A stretch of DNA of 64,000 nt from Tsukamurella paurometabola DSM 20162 (GCF_000092225.1 NC_014158.1:2294001-2358000); one strand, 5' to 3'; positions 19,251-28,335 are shown, counted from the first letter of the stretch. Translations and numbers: made by a program. The notes: generated from the letters alone by a model not told the origin.

Positions 19251-20021
19251 GTGACACCTCGGATCACTACGTCGATCAACAACACGGTCATCGAGCAGGG
19301 CGACATCGACGCCTGGGAATCTCGGCGCGCACGGGCGGTCGTGCGCAAACTGGCCCGACACCTCGGACAACGAGGATTCCGCGAGGCCACCGGCGACAAC
19401 CCAGCGAACCTCGTCGCGTTGCCGGCGGACGACCTCCGCGCGGCACTCACTGCTGCAAAACTCGCCCTCGGTCCGGTCGGTACGTACGCAATGCTCAAAC
19501 GTGAGCTCGCCGCATCGGAGAGGGTTGCGCGAGTCGGGGCCCGACAGCGCCGGTTCGCGTTCGCCCACACGTCTATTCGCGTCGAGGACGTCTCCGCCGA
19601 TGGGTTCGCCCGATGGTTCACCTCCCTGGTCGACGAGGACCGCCGTGTCCAGATGCTCAGCGCCTGCCCGGACCACTACTTGCTGCGCCGCACGCCATCT
19701 GGTCACCAAGAGGTCGTGGAAACCACGGGCGGCGCTCCCGCGGCGTCCCGCTTCGTCGTGGACTACACCGCAACCACCGGTGTTGCGATCCCCTCCGACT
19801 CGACCTTCCCGCTTCAGATCGCTGGGGAGGCGCGCCTCGATGACGGACCAGTCATCGGCGGCGTGCGCCACCAGCTCCGCGATCGAGGTGGCGCAATGGA
19901 GGCGTCGCTGTCCGTGCAATTTCCCGCACTAACCCCGCGCCGCCTGCTCCGCGCGCACGAGTGGCACCTTGCCTGCGAGTTCGGAAACTGGGCACGAGCC
20001 TACGCAGCCGAGCAGCCGTAG
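19251..20021 (+). CDS. Unknown protein controlled by the adjacent TetR operator
   Basis: 256 residues. The GTG at 19251 follows AAGGAG by 5-6 bases. The N-terminal 80 residues are basic and helical (RRARAVVRKLARHLGQRGF), followed by a helix-rich part and a C-terminal beta-rich half (VEDVSADGFARWF, RFVVDYTATTGVAIPSD, GEARLDDGPVIGG, EASLSVQFP). No signal peptide, membrane span or known motif is visible, and I do not recognise the family. The TATACT promoter is buried in the operator, so expression is probably tightly induced. Confidence 0.65.
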   Translation: MTPRITTSINNTVIEQGDIDAWESRRARAVVRKLARHLGQRGFREATGDNPANLVALPADDLRAALTAAKLALGPVGTYAMLKRELAASERVARVGARQRRFAFAHTSIRVEDVSADGFARWFTSLVDEDRRVQMLSACPDHYLLRRTPSGHQEVVETTGGAPAASRFVVDYTATTGVAIPSDSTFPLQIAGEARLDDGPVIGGVRHQLRDRGGAMEASLSVQFPALTPRRLLRAHEWHLACEFGNWARAYAAEQP

Positions 20022-20242
20022 CCGCATTATGCGATTGCATATCGCCAATCATGTTTCCAGGTAAGCCTAGATCAGACAATACGTTCGCAATTCCGAGAAG
20101 AGTGCGCGCACACCGCTGTCGGTGGCAGTACTCTCGGATTTACGCGAAGCGAATTGATTCGAAGTGCAACGCATTTCAGTGGCGCCGCACGTCGCACGTC
20201 TTCGCCGCACATCACACTTCATTGTGAAAGCGGGGCCACGAG
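20022..20242. other. AT-richer gap before the CoA-transferase
   Basis: About 220 bases with no credible gene and visibly lower GC than the flanks. It holds a small hairpin, CACCG-CTGT-CGGTG, inside a longer imperfect one (about 20095-20146) that may end transcription of the unknown gene upstream. Confidence 0.35.
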
Positions 20243-21736
20243 GTGGAGACGTCGAGCGAACTCGCGGCGCGCCTGTTGTCGAATCTCGCGGCACCGCGAA
20301 CACAGGCAGACGTTCCGGTGCGCGGTCACCTTGATCAGGTCCTCGCGATGTGTGGCGCTGAAGTGGCGGATATCGGTGGAGACCTGAGCTTTTCGGGCGC
20401 CGACCCCATCATCGCCAGCCGCCTTCCATTCGGGACGATGTCGGCGGTCGGCCTCGCCGCGAAAGCGGCTCTGATCGCCAAAGCCTGGCGCGTGCGCACC
20501 GGTATCGGACAGGATATCCACGTCGACGTGCCGCTCGCCCTCCGCCGGTTTTCGCCGTTCGCCGAGGGGAAGTGGGAATTGGTCAACGGGTTCCCCGGTA
20601 AGGCCGACCCGTATAACCCCTTCGGTTCTCCCAACCCGTTGTTCCATCGCACCCGCGACGGCCAGTGGATCATGATGCTCAACATCTATCCCGCCATTCG
20701 TGAGCGGGCAGTGCGGCTTCTCGGCGCCGGCGGATCCGGGGATGCGATCGCCGATGCAGTCGCCCGCTGGGACGGTGCGGAGCTCGAACGCGCCGCTGCC
20801 GACGCCGGCGTGGTCGGGGCGTTGGCTCGGCCCGTCTCCGACATCGTCACACATCCGGCCTTCACGGAGTCCGTGGGCGCGATGCCGCTGATCAGCGTCG
20901 ATAAGGTAGCCGACGGTGAGCCGGTGCCGTTCACCACGAATCCGCGCTCGCCGCTCGACGGGATCCGGGCGCTGGGCACCGCACACGTGATCGCCGGGCC
21001 GTCGATCGGGAGGGGATTGGCACTGCACGGCGCCGACGTCCTCAACGTGTGGCGTCCTTCGGATGTCGAGCAGGAGCTCTTCCACTACACCTCGCACGTC
21101 GGCACCCGGTCGACGCGCCTGGAGCTCTCAGACCCGGCGCAGCGCGAGACCTTCCTCGGCCTCGCGGCCACCGCGGACGTCTACTACTCGAACCGTCGGC
21201 CGGGGTGGCGCGAGCGGTTCGGCATCGGACCGGACGAACTGCAGGCCGCCAATCCGAACCTGGTCGACGTCCAAGTGCTCTACGCGGGGGAGACGGGGCC
21301 GTGGTCCGACCGCGTCGGCTTCGACATCAGCGCGGGCGCGGCCTGGGGGCTCAACAACATCGAGGGCACCGACGAGGTGCCGGCGCACCCTCCGATTTAC
21401 GTGATCTGCGACTACGTCGTGGGCTGGCTCGCCGCTGCGGGTGCGGTGGCGGCCCTGATCCGTCGCGCGACCGAGGGCGGCTCGTACCGGGTGCGGGTAT
21501 CGCTGTCCCGGTGCGCGCTGTGGCTGCCGGAAATGACCGTCTTCGACCGCGACTTCGCCCACTCCATTGCCGGTTCCGGCCCCGGCCATGTGTACCCGGA
21601 TCCCGAACAGTTCACCGTCGAGACGCCACTCGGTACCTACACGGGGGTCAGCGAGACGGTCCGGATGTCGGCTACTCCCGGCTCGTACACCTACCCGCTC
21701 ACGCCACTCGGCTCGTGGAAGCCGTCCTGGCTCTAG
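20243..21736 (+). CDS. CaiB/BaiF-type (family III) CoA-transferase, long form
   Basis: 497 residues. Residues from about 235 carry a normal family III core: PLDGIRALGTAHVIAGPSIG, the GADVLNVWRP motif, RPGWRERFGIG and GPWSDRVGFD, followed by ICDYVVGW with the Asp and Gly in the usual catalytic spacing from AALIRR. The first 230 residues resemble the part that normally follows the active site (RTGIGQDIHVDVPLA), without its Asp; this two-part order is known in actinobacterial CoA-transferases. Weak ribosome site before the GTG. First gene of a three-gene group. Confidence 0.85.
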   Translation: METSSELAARLLSNLAAPRTQADVPVRGHLDQVLAMCGAEVADIGGDLSFSGADPIIASRLPFGTMSAVGLAAKAALIAKAWRVRTGIGQDIHVDVPLALRRFSPFAEGKWELVNGFPGKADPYNPFGSPNPLFHRTRDGQWIMMLNIYPAIRERAVRLLGAGGSGDAIADAVARWDGAELERAAADAGVVGALARPVSDIVTHPAFTESVGAMPLISVDKVADGEPVPFTTNPRSPLDGIRALGTAHVIAGPSIGRGLALHGADVLNVWRPSDVEQELFHYTSHVGTRSTRLELSDPAQRETFLGLAATADVYYSNRRPGWRERFGIGPDELQAANPNLVDVQVLYAGETGPWSDRVGFDISAGAAWGLNNIEGTDEVPAHPPIYVICDYVVGWLAAAGAVAALIRRATEGGSYRVRVSLSRCALWLPEMTVFDRDFAHSIAGSGPGHVYPDPEQFTVETPLGTYTGVSETVRMSATPGSYTYPLTPLGSWKPSWL

Positions 21737-21756
21737 CCCGAAGACAAGGGGATCCC

Positions 21757-22665
21757 ATGACCGATGCCAAGCTGTACGTCCTCCAGATCCGTCCGCGTGC
21801 CGAGATCATCGAACTGGCACCCGACGGGTCGGGCGTACGTACCGTCGCCGATGTCACCGGGTACTTTCCCGACGGCATCGTGGTCGACGAATCCACCTCG
21901 TCGATCCTGTGGACACATATGGGCACCCCGACCGACGTTCCCAAGGGCGAGTTCTTCGAGATGGACGGCGCGATATTTCGCACGTCCGCGCAGGGGAGTA
22001 CCGAGCCGCTCATCGGATGGGGCCAGATCGTGACGCCGAAGCAGCTGACGGGCGACTTCGAGCGCGGTCATCTGTACTGGGGCGATCGCGAGGGCATGCG
22101 CCTGATGCGGTCGGGGCTCGACGGTGCGAACGTGACAGTGCTCGTGCGCACCGGTGTCTTTCCCAGGGACTCCGCGGATGCGGCTCTGCATTGCGTCGGC
22201 GTCACCGTCGATCACCGCAACGACCGGGTCTTCTGGACGCAGAAGGGCGCGCCGGACAGCGGCACGGGACGCATCTTCACCGCCGGTATCGACCTGCCCA
22301 CCGGTGCGACACCTGACGATCGCGGAGACATCACCGTCGTGGCTGCGGACCTACCCGAGCCGATCGACCTCGAGTACGACGACGCCGAGAACGCTCTCTA
22401 CTGGACCGACCGAGGTGACCTCCCGGAAGGAAATTCGCTGAATCGCATCCGGTTCGACGGAGCCACGGCCGGACCGAAAGAGGTACTCGCGACGGGACTT
22501 CAGGAAGGGATCGGCCTAGCGCTCGACCGGGAGGGGCGGCGAGCCTTCGTCAGCGATTTGGCAGGCAACATCCTCGCGGTGAATCTCGACGGTGCACACG
22601 ATGCCCGGGTGATCGCGAAGCTCGGGATGCTCACCGGCATCGCTTACGCCGCAGCGGTGCGATAA
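21757..22665 (+). CDS. YWTD/SMP-30-like beta-propeller protein
   Basis: 302 residues. Repeated blades end in HLYWGDREG, RVFWTQKG and ALYWTDRGD, the YWTD motif of LDL-receptor-class-B type six-bladed propellers, which also occurs in bacterial lactonase-like proteins. There is no signal peptide, so it is cytoplasmic. It lies 20 bases after the CoA-transferase and 38 before the dehydrogenase, so the three are probably co-transcribed. It could be a lactonase or hydrolase for an acyl lactone or a scaffold; no catalytic set can be named. Confidence 0.75.
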   Translation: MTDAKLYVLQIRPRAEIIELAPDGSGVRTVADVTGYFPDGIVVDESTSSILWTHMGTPTDVPKGEFFEMDGAIFRTSAQGSTEPLIGWGQIVTPKQLTGDFERGHLYWGDREGMRLMRSGLDGANVTVLVRTGVFPRDSADAALHCVGVTVDHRNDRVFWTQKGAPDSGTGRIFTAGIDLPTGATPDDRGDITVVAADLPEPIDLEYDDAENALYWTDRGDLPEGNSLNRIRFDGATAGPKEVLATGLQEGIGLALDREGRRAFVSDLAGNILAVNLDGAHDARVIAKLGMLTGIAYAAAVR

Positions 22666-22703
22666 CCGGACTCAACCAATCGGACGACAGTGGGAGTGGA
22701 ACC

Positions 22704-23654
22704 ATGGCAACGGATATCAGGAAGATCGGCATCGTCGGCACCGGAACCATCGGTGCCAGCTGGGCGGCGTTCTACCTCTCGCGGGGACTCGACGTGGCCG
22801 CGACTGACCCGGCCGACGGGGCCGAAGGCAGGCTCCGCGCATACGTCGACACCGCTCTCGCGGAGATCAGCGAGCACGGGTTGCTCCAGCCTGGTTCCGA
22901 ATCAGCGCAATTGACATTCGACTCCGACCTCGGATCCGGCTTGGCCGGAGTCGATTTCGTTCAGGAGAACGGCCCGGAGCGGATCGACATCAAGCACTCA
23001 CTTCTGCAGTCCATCGAAACCGCCGTGGGGCCGGACGTGATCATCGCGAGCAGCTCGTCCGGCCTGAAGGTCTCCGATATGCAGGAGGCCATGTCGGCGC
23101 CCGAACGCATGATCCTGGGACACCCGTTCAATCCACCGCATGTGGTTCCTCTGGTCGAGGTCGCGGGCGGCACGAAGACGAGCGAAGACGTGGTCGCGCG
23201 CACCCTGAGTTTCTACCAGGCGCAGGGCAAGGTGCCGGTGCATCTGCGTAAGGAGATGAAGGGCCACATCGCCAATCGGATCCAGGCCGCCGTGGTGCGC
23301 GAGGTCTTCTATCTGGTGCAGGAGGGGGTGGCCTCGGTCGAAGACATCGACAAGGCGCTGTCGCAGGGGCCCGGTCTACGGTGGGCGGTGCTCGGACAGT
23401 TCGTCAACTCGAGCCTCGGCGGCGGGCCCGGCGGGTTCAAGGCGATGATGTCGAAGTTCGCACCCGCGCTGGAAGCGTGGTGGGCCGACCTCGGCACCAT
23501 CACCACGGCGTCCGACGAACTGGTGACGAACATCAGCGATCAGTTGGACGCGATCTTCGCCGAGCACTCCAGCGACAAGATCGCCGCGGCGCGCGATCAA
23601 GTGGTCTTCTCGACGATCAAGGCCAAGCTCGCGGAGCCCGATCTACCGTACTGA
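22704..23654 (+). CDS. 3-hydroxyacyl-CoA dehydrogenase family (carnitine-dehydrogenase-like)
   Basis: 316 residues. NAD-binding GIVGTGTIGASWA at the N-terminus, the catalytic SSSSGLKVSDMQ and GHPFNPPHVVPLVEV with the active His, and HIANRIQAAVVREVFYLV in the helical C-terminal domain. The match in length and order is to L-carnitine 3-dehydrogenase/lambda-crystallin-type enzymes rather than fused fatty-acid beta-oxidation proteins. Together with a CoA-transferase this suggests oxidation of a 3-hydroxy acid or its CoA ester. GGGAGTGG lies upstream of the ATG. Confidence 0.9.
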   Translation: MATDIRKIGIVGTGTIGASWAAFYLSRGLDVAATDPADGAEGRLRAYVDTALAEISEHGLLQPGSESAQLTFDSDLGSGLAGVDFVQENGPERIDIKHSLLQSIETAVGPDVIIASSSSGLKVSDMQEAMSAPERMILGHPFNPPHVVPLVEVAGGTKTSEDVVARTLSFYQAQGKVPVHLRKEMKGHIANRIQAAVVREVFYLVQEGVASVEDIDKALSQGPGLRWAVLGQFVNSSLGGGPGGFKAMMSKFAPALEAWWADLGTITTASDELVTNISDQLDAIFAEHSSDKIAAARDQVVFSTIKAKLAEPDLPY

Positions 23655-23704
23655 TCCTGATTCTGCTGAGAGCGATCACGCATCGACACACCCTCACCTG
23701 CGGT

Positions 23705-23720
23705 GTAATCATGTAATCAT
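23705..23720 (+). promoter_or_regulatory. Two tandem 8-bp boxes upstream of the RHH-like gene
   Basis: GTAATCAT is repeated twice without a gap, 11 bases before the ribosome site. Tandem 8-bp boxes are the usual targets of ribbon-helix-helix repressors such as MetJ (known), and the gene downstream has an RHH-like end, so autoregulation is plausible. Confidence 0.55.
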
Positions 23721-23742
23721 CACATCGTTCAAGGAGGTCGTG

Positions 23743-24273
23743 ATGATGACAGGACGAGGACCGGGGCGCCAGCGCGGTACAACACCCGGCGCCGACGATG
23801 CAGGTGATTGGTTCTCCGGCCGGCTCCCGGAGGCCTGGTTCGACGGTCCGCCCACGGTGACCGTCGATCGCGACGAGATCGTCGTGGTAGGCGACCTACC
23901 CGTGGCCGCCGACGAATCCGCGGCCCAGTTTGAGGGTCGCGCCGCGCGATTCCGCGAGGATACCCGTGAGCAGCGGATGCAGATCGCCGACGAGGCACAG
24001 GGCCGGTATCAGCGACGCGTGTCGTGGGGCGTCCGCGGCGCTGGTGCGACAATTCTGTACACGCATCAGGCGGTTCCGGTGATGACGCGACTGCGGCAGC
24101 CCGAACGGCTCGTCCTGGACACTCTGGTCGACAGCGGCGTAGCGCGGTCTCGGGCCGACGCCCTGGCATGGTGCGTCCGGCTCGTCGGCGAGCACACCGA
24201 TGAATGGCTGGCGCAATTGCGTGAGGCGATGAAGAACGTCGACGATGTCCGCGAGCGCGGACCCGAGCTGTAA
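23743..24273 (+). CDS. Putative ribbon-helix-helix DNA-binding protein
   Basis: About 176 residues. The C-terminal 50 residues (LVLDTLVDSGVARSRADALAWCVRLVGEHTDEW, seen in part as VARSRADALAWCV) match the helix-turn-helix of ribbon-helix-helix proteins, where S/TRADAL starts helix 2. The middle is a charged helix (RAARFREDTREQRMQIADEA) and the N-terminus is short and flexible. AAGGAGG at 23731 precedes a run of GTG-ATG-ATG; the ATGs at 23743 or 23746 have the best spacing. No toxin gene follows, so a toxin-antitoxin reading is not supported. Confidence 0.6.
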   Translation: MMTGRGPGRQRGTTPGADDAGDWFSGRLPEAWFDGPPTVTVDRDEIVVVGDLPVAADESAAQFEGRAARFREDTREQRMQIADEAQGRYQRRVSWGVRGAGATILYTHQAVPVMTRLRQPERLVLDTLVDSGVARSRADALAWCVRLVGEHTDEWLAQLREAMKNVDDVRERGPEL

Positions 24274-24836
24274 ACGGAGTACCGCCCGAGGGGAAAACCC
24301 CACGACAAATACGTCACAGTGACAGAATTGCAGGATGAGGGCCCGGCGGCACTCAACCAGAGAGGTCGGGGCCGGCAACGCCTGCATGTATCGAACGTAG
24401 ACCCAGACGGGACTCACGGCCGCGCGGGGCAAGCCGATGACTGCGTTACCAATCCGAGAATCGCGCACCGGAGTTGAGCGAGACCGGCGGATGCGCCAAC
24501 TCGACTGAGGGTGCGTCACAAACAGTGATGACAGCCAGCGGCAACGCGGACTGCTGCATACGGACATGGAATGGACCGGCGCGCATGGTGACCCAGGGTC
24601 CCACATCCACGGTTCACCGATAATCTACATTATGACATTGAGAGCTAGCGATGTTCACAAGTATCAGCGTCTTTGTGTCGCGATCAGATCGGTCATAGAT
24701 CTGCACGGCCGCCGGTTGAAACAGGCTCGGACTGGGGAACGATGGCCTGAGACGTTGTGAACGGTGAGCAAGGTCGGGTGGTCTACTTCACTGATTGCCC
24801 CGCAGCCGGTCGGCGAGTGATGGAGCGGGGTCTCAT
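24274..24836. other. Gap without a clear gene
   Basis: Over 560 bases between a plus-strand and a minus-strand 3' end. Lower GC than neighbours and only short open frames, the best at 24566-24760 plus (64 codons) without a ribosome site or recognisable motif. No inverted repeats of insertion-sequence type, tRNA or strong terminator seen. Probably decayed sequence. Confidence 0.4.
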
Positions 24837-26177
24837 TCAGGCGCTGTGTGCGAATTGGAGTTGCAATCCTTTCGGTCGCGTGGTGACAGCCTCGGACATG
24901 TGCAGGGTGTAGTCCGGGTCGCCGTGAACGTCGAAGTCACGCAGTAGCACGGCGAGGGCGAGCGTGAGCTCATGCAGCGCGAAGGCTCGTCCGATACATT
25001 GCCGTGGTCCGTGGCCGAACGGCTTGAACAGCGAAGCGACACGGGCTTTCCCGGTCTCGGGATGGAGGAACCGGTCGGGGTCGAAGTCGTCGGCGCGCGG
25101 CCCCCATGAGGTGTCGCGTTGCGCGGCGAGCAGAACCACGAACACCCATTCCCCGGCCGCAATAGCGTGACCACCGAGCTGGGTGTCGTACTTGGCCTGT
25201 CGGAACACGCCAGATGTCGGCGGCCACAGGCGCAGCGTCTCATGGACAACGGCACGCGTATACCGCAGCCGCGCGACGTCGGCGTACTCGCGCGGGTCAA
25301 CGCTCGCGGCTTCTACTCGGACGCGGTCCGCAACGTCGGGATGCGTGGCCAGAAAGTGCAGGGCGGTCGCCATCGACGATGCCGTTGTCTCGTGTCCTGC
25401 GAGTAGGAACACCACCGCGTGGTCGCGCACCTCTTCGGGTCGCAGCTCAACGCCCGCCGGGGGGTTGAGTAGGTGGTGCAGGATATCCCGGTGTGTGGCG
25501 CCGTCGGCGGTTCTCTTTCGTGCCGCGCGGTCAACGATCTCGTGCAGCATCGCGACATCGCGATCGAAGGCACGCCAGGTCCGCGGCCGGCGGCGGCGAT
25601 CCCATCGCGGCGCGATCATCGACGTGCTAGTGATCGCCCGCAGAGTCCTGGTGAGAGCAGTGCTTACGGGCGATGGCTCGCCACCGATCACGACGTCGGA
25701 CTCTCCGAAGGTGGTCATGCAGGCGATATGGAGGGTGAGGGCGCTGGTGAATTCGAACGTGTCGACGGCTCCGTCGGCGCACCGCAAGTATTCGGCGGCA
25801 CGATCGAGGGACTCGACGATGACGTGGTGGTAGCCCTCCATCGGTCCGCGAGCGAACGCCGGTGCGGCGGCAGCGTGCCCGCGCGCCCAGTCGGCACCGT
25901 CGGGCTGGATGAGCATGCCTTGTCCCGCGAGCGGGCGCAATGCGCGCAGGGGCGGGCCGACGTACTTGCGCCAATTCTCGTCGTCGAATACCGCGTCGGC
26001 GAGCTCAGCCGAGCCGACCGCGACGAAGTCGTGGCCGGCAAAGGTGCGCTTGAGGATCGGTCCCCATTCGCGGAATTGAGCGGTGGCCTGTTGCATCGGG
26101 TGCGCTCGGTCGATGCCGAGCACGTCGCCGAGGAACGGGACGCGCCAGGGCGGGTGCGGGATGCTGTCGGCGGCCAT
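24837..26177 (-). CDS. Cytochrome P450
   Basis: 446 residues. I-helix oxygen-activating motif LLAGHETT (residues 258-265), K-helix ExxR as E313-R316, and heme ligand Cys394 in FKPFGHGPRQCIG. The sequence around these motifs is closer to the fatty-acid-hydroxylase branch (CYP102/CYP4-like) than to classical small bacterial P450s (by eye, uncertain). No fused reductase and no ferredoxin gene nearby. Its ATG overlaps the CoA-transferase stop (TGATG); it is the last gene of the five-gene operon. Confidence 0.92.
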   Translation of the reverse strand: MAADSIPHPPWRVPFLGDVLGIDRAHPMQQATAQFREWGPILKRTFAGHDFVAVGSAELADAVFDDENWRKYVGPPLRALRPLAGQGMLIQPDGADWARGHAAAAPAFARGPMEGYHHVIVESLDRAAEYLRCADGAVDTFEFTSALTLHIACMTTFGESDVVIGGEPSPVSTALTRTLRAITSTSMIAPRWDRRRRPRTWRAFDRDVAMLHEIVDRAARKRTADGATHRDILHHLLNPPAGVELRPEEVRDHAVVFLLAGHETTASSMATALHFLATHPDVADRVRVEAASVDPREYADVARLRYTRAVVHETLRLWPPTSGVFRQAKYDTQLGGHAIAAGEWVFVVLLAAQRDTSWGPRADDFDPDRFLHPETGKARVASLFKPFGHGPRQCIGRAFALHELTLALAVLLRDFDVHGDPDYTLHMSEAVTTRPKGLQLQFAHSA

Positions 26178-27268
26178 CAGACGCCTTTCCGCATCGCGAG
26201 TTCCGCACGGACGGTGTCTGTGTCGGCGCCCGCGGCCGGTGCCGGGCCGGATAGTCGATAGTCCTGCCCGTTTACCCGTGCGGGAGGCGCGAGGTAGGTG
26301 AAGTCCCCGTACAGCGGGGAGGTCTCGTCGACGAACGCGCCGCGCTCAGTCAGAGCCGGATCGGTACGCGCCTCCCCCGCATCGCGGTAGGCGGGTGCTA
26401 GGGCCAGACGGTGCGTTCTGCCCAGCTCGAGCCATTCGGCGAGCGTCTTCGAAGCGAACAGTTCCGGTAGGCCGCCGGGGTCCGTCGCGCCAGTGGCGGT
26501 GCAGAACCGCTGCCATTGACGGGGTTCCACACCGGCGAAGGCGACAGCACCGTCGCCCTTGGTGCGATGGACGGCGTACCTGGGCCCGCGGAGCACCGCC
26601 TCGGCCGCTGCGGCGTCGACGCCCTCACGGCCGGCGTTCGTTTCGTATGTCACCCGCATGACGTCGGCAGCGAGCATCGCCTCGGCCCCTGAAACATCGA
26701 GGGAGCAGCCCTGTCCGGTGCTGGCGCGTCGCACCAGAGCCGCAGTGACGTGTTCCACCGCGGCGTGCGCGACCGCAACGGCCGCGGTGCCGTCGCCGGA
26801 TACACCGCCCGCGTCCGCTCCCCCGCACGTGGCCCCCGCGACGGCCGCCATGGTGAGGCCGTGGGCGGGCTGATCGCGGTAGACGGTGTCAGCGCCGAAT
26901 CCGGTGATCCTGCAGTAGATCAAATGTGGGGCGTTGAGGTAACCCTCGTCGAGGCCCCACCGCGCGACGGCGGAGGGCGGATATCCGAGGACCAGAACGT
27001 CGGCGTCGCGGGCCAGCTCGGCGACGAACGTCCGGTCGTCCTCGGCATCCATATCCGCGGTGACGCTGCGTTTCCCGCGGTTCAGCTGTACGAACGGCGG
27101 GCTGAACCCGGGCGCGAGGGCGCCGAAGACGTGGCGAAGCAGGTCGCCTCCGGGCGGCTCCACCTTGATTACGTCGGCGCCGAGGTCCGCGAGGGTCATG
27201 CCGGCGAGCGCGCCGCTGAGCAGCGGTGCAAGCTCGACTACACGGACACCGTCCAGGAGGTTCGTCAT
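26177..27268 (-). CDS. CaiB/BaiF-type CoA-transferase lacking the usual catalytic Asp
   Basis: 363 residues, normal family III order: LDGVRVVELAPLLSGALAGM, LGADVIKVEPPGGDLLR, NRGKRSVTADM, then ALVRRASTGQG. Active members have an Asp 15 residues before the Leu of the AL-R-TG-GQ segment, followed by Gly four residues on; here the stretch reads AVAVAHAAVEHVTAAL and both positions are Ala (aligned by eye). It may act without the aspartyl-CoA intermediate or bind CoA esters only. ATG start overlaps the kinase stop by 4 bases and the stop overlaps the P450 start. Confidence 0.8.
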   Translation of the reverse strand: MTNLLDGVRVVELAPLLSGALAGMTLADLGADVIKVEPPGGDLLRHVFGALAPGFSPPFVQLNRGKRSVTADMDAEDDRTFVAELARDADVLVLGYPPSAVARWGLDEGYLNAPHLIYCRITGFGADTVYRDQPAHGLTMAAVAGATCGGADAGGVSGDGTAAVAVAHAAVEHVTAALVRRASTGQGCSLDVSGAEAMLAADVMRVTYETNAGREGVDAAAAEAVLRGPRYAVHRTKGDGAVAFAGVEPRQWQRFCTATGATDPGGLPELFASKTLAEWLELGRTHRLALAPAYRDAGEARTDPALTERGAFVDETSPLYGDFTYLAPPARVNGQDYRLSGPAPAAGADTDTVRAELAMRKGV

Positions 27269-28335
27269 TGCTGCTCCATCAGGGTGAGGCCGCGGCGCGC
27301 GGCGGTGTCGGCCATGGCGGCGAATCCCGCTCGCATGGCTTCGTTTCCACGCCGGGCACTGGCGGCGACTCGCCCCTCGAGCGCGGTGGCGAGGCGGAGC
27401 ATCGCCAGGCCCTGGTAGCGCGGGAGGTCGGTGAGGTCGCGTCCGGTGGCGGCGGCGTACCGGCCGGCGAGCGCGGTCCATTGTGGCAACAGGGCGTGCG
27501 CAGCCGGGTCGCCGCCGCCGAGTGTGAACGCCGCCATCAGCGGATCCTCCTCGGGCGTGACCCACCGCGCCGTGAGGTACGCAAGGTCCACCAGGGGGTC
27601 GCCAGCGGCAGCCGTCTCCCAGTCCAGCACAGCCGCGACGCGCGGCGGACCGTCGACCGTGCCCATGATGTTGAGCGGACAGTAGTCGCCGTGGATGAGG
27701 CCCCTTCGCTCGTGCGCGGGCGGGGCCCCGGTCACGGCCTCGGCCAACTCGTCGATGAGCGGGGTGTCCCGGGTGCGGAACCGTGCACGCATTTCGCGGC
27801 CCTTACGGTCCTGCGATTCCCAGAACGTCCCGCGCAAAGGCCGGACGGGCACCGTCGTCACGTCGATCGCGGCGATCCGGACGAGGACGTCGACGATGTC
27901 CTCGGCGAGTGCCGCACCGTCGGCGGTGGTCCGACAGTTGGGCGGCGGCGCACCGTGCAGGGTACGCCCGTCGATCCGATCGAGGACGACAAAGTCTCGC
28001 CTGGTCGGGCGGTCGTCTCCTGCCGCGAAAACCACGGCTGCGTGCGGAACACCCGATCCCGCGAGGGATTCGATGATCGTCGCCTCGCGGGTGAGGTCGA
28101 ACGCGCCTCTGAAATAGGCCTGGGCGTGAGCGGGCGCGACCCGCAGGATCCAATGGTGATAGTCGCGGTCGAGGGTGTAAATGCTGTGACTGTTCCCCGC
28201 CGTTTGGTCCAACGGCGCGGCGACTAGTGGACCGTCACCCGGGAGGCGCTCCGCGAGATATGCTGTGATCAGGCCGAGTTCGTTGACGGACGGTGCGGCG
28301 GCGCCGGACCCGCGGGGGCTCTCGGTGGTAGTCAT
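27265..28335 (-). CDS. Aminoglycoside-phosphotransferase-fold kinase (ACAD10/11 kinase type)
   Basis: 356 residues with the APH/choline kinase fold: Brenner motif HGDYCPLN (catalytic Asp217, Asn222) and metal-binding LDWE (Asp238). Relatives form the kinase half of ACAD10/ACAD11 and of LvaA, which phosphorylate 4-hydroxyacyl-CoAs (known). In an operon with CoA-transferase, KAS III, SDR and P450, a hydroxyacyl substrate is likelier than an antibiotic (inference). Start at 28335 overlaps the SDR stop (ATGA); its own stop overlaps the CoA-transferase start. Confidence 0.85.
   Translation of the reverse strand: MTTTESPRGSGAAAPSVNELGLITAYLAERLPGDGPLVAAPLDQTAGNSHSIYTLDRDYHHWILRVAPAHAQAYFRGAFDLTREATIIESLAGSGVPHAAVVFAAGDDRPTRRDFVVLDRIDGRTLHGAPPPNCRTTADGAALAEDIVDVLVRIAAIDVTTVPVRPLRGTFWESQDRKGREMRARFRTRDTPLIDELAEAVTGAPPAHERRGLIHGDYCPLNIMGTVDGPPRVAAVLDWETAAAGDPLVDLAYLTARWVTPEEDPLMAAFTLGGGDPAAHALLPQWTALAGRYAAATGRDLTDLPRYQGLAMLRLATALEGRVAASARRGNEAMRAGFAAMADTAARRGLTLMEQQ

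Noticed and set aside
23743-24273. Antitoxin of a toxin-antitoxin pair
   Set aside because: No small toxin gene precedes or follows it, and the protein is larger than typical RHH antitoxins.
24566-24760. 64-codon open frame in the gap before the P450 gene
   Set aside because: No ribosome site, promoter or recognisable motif.
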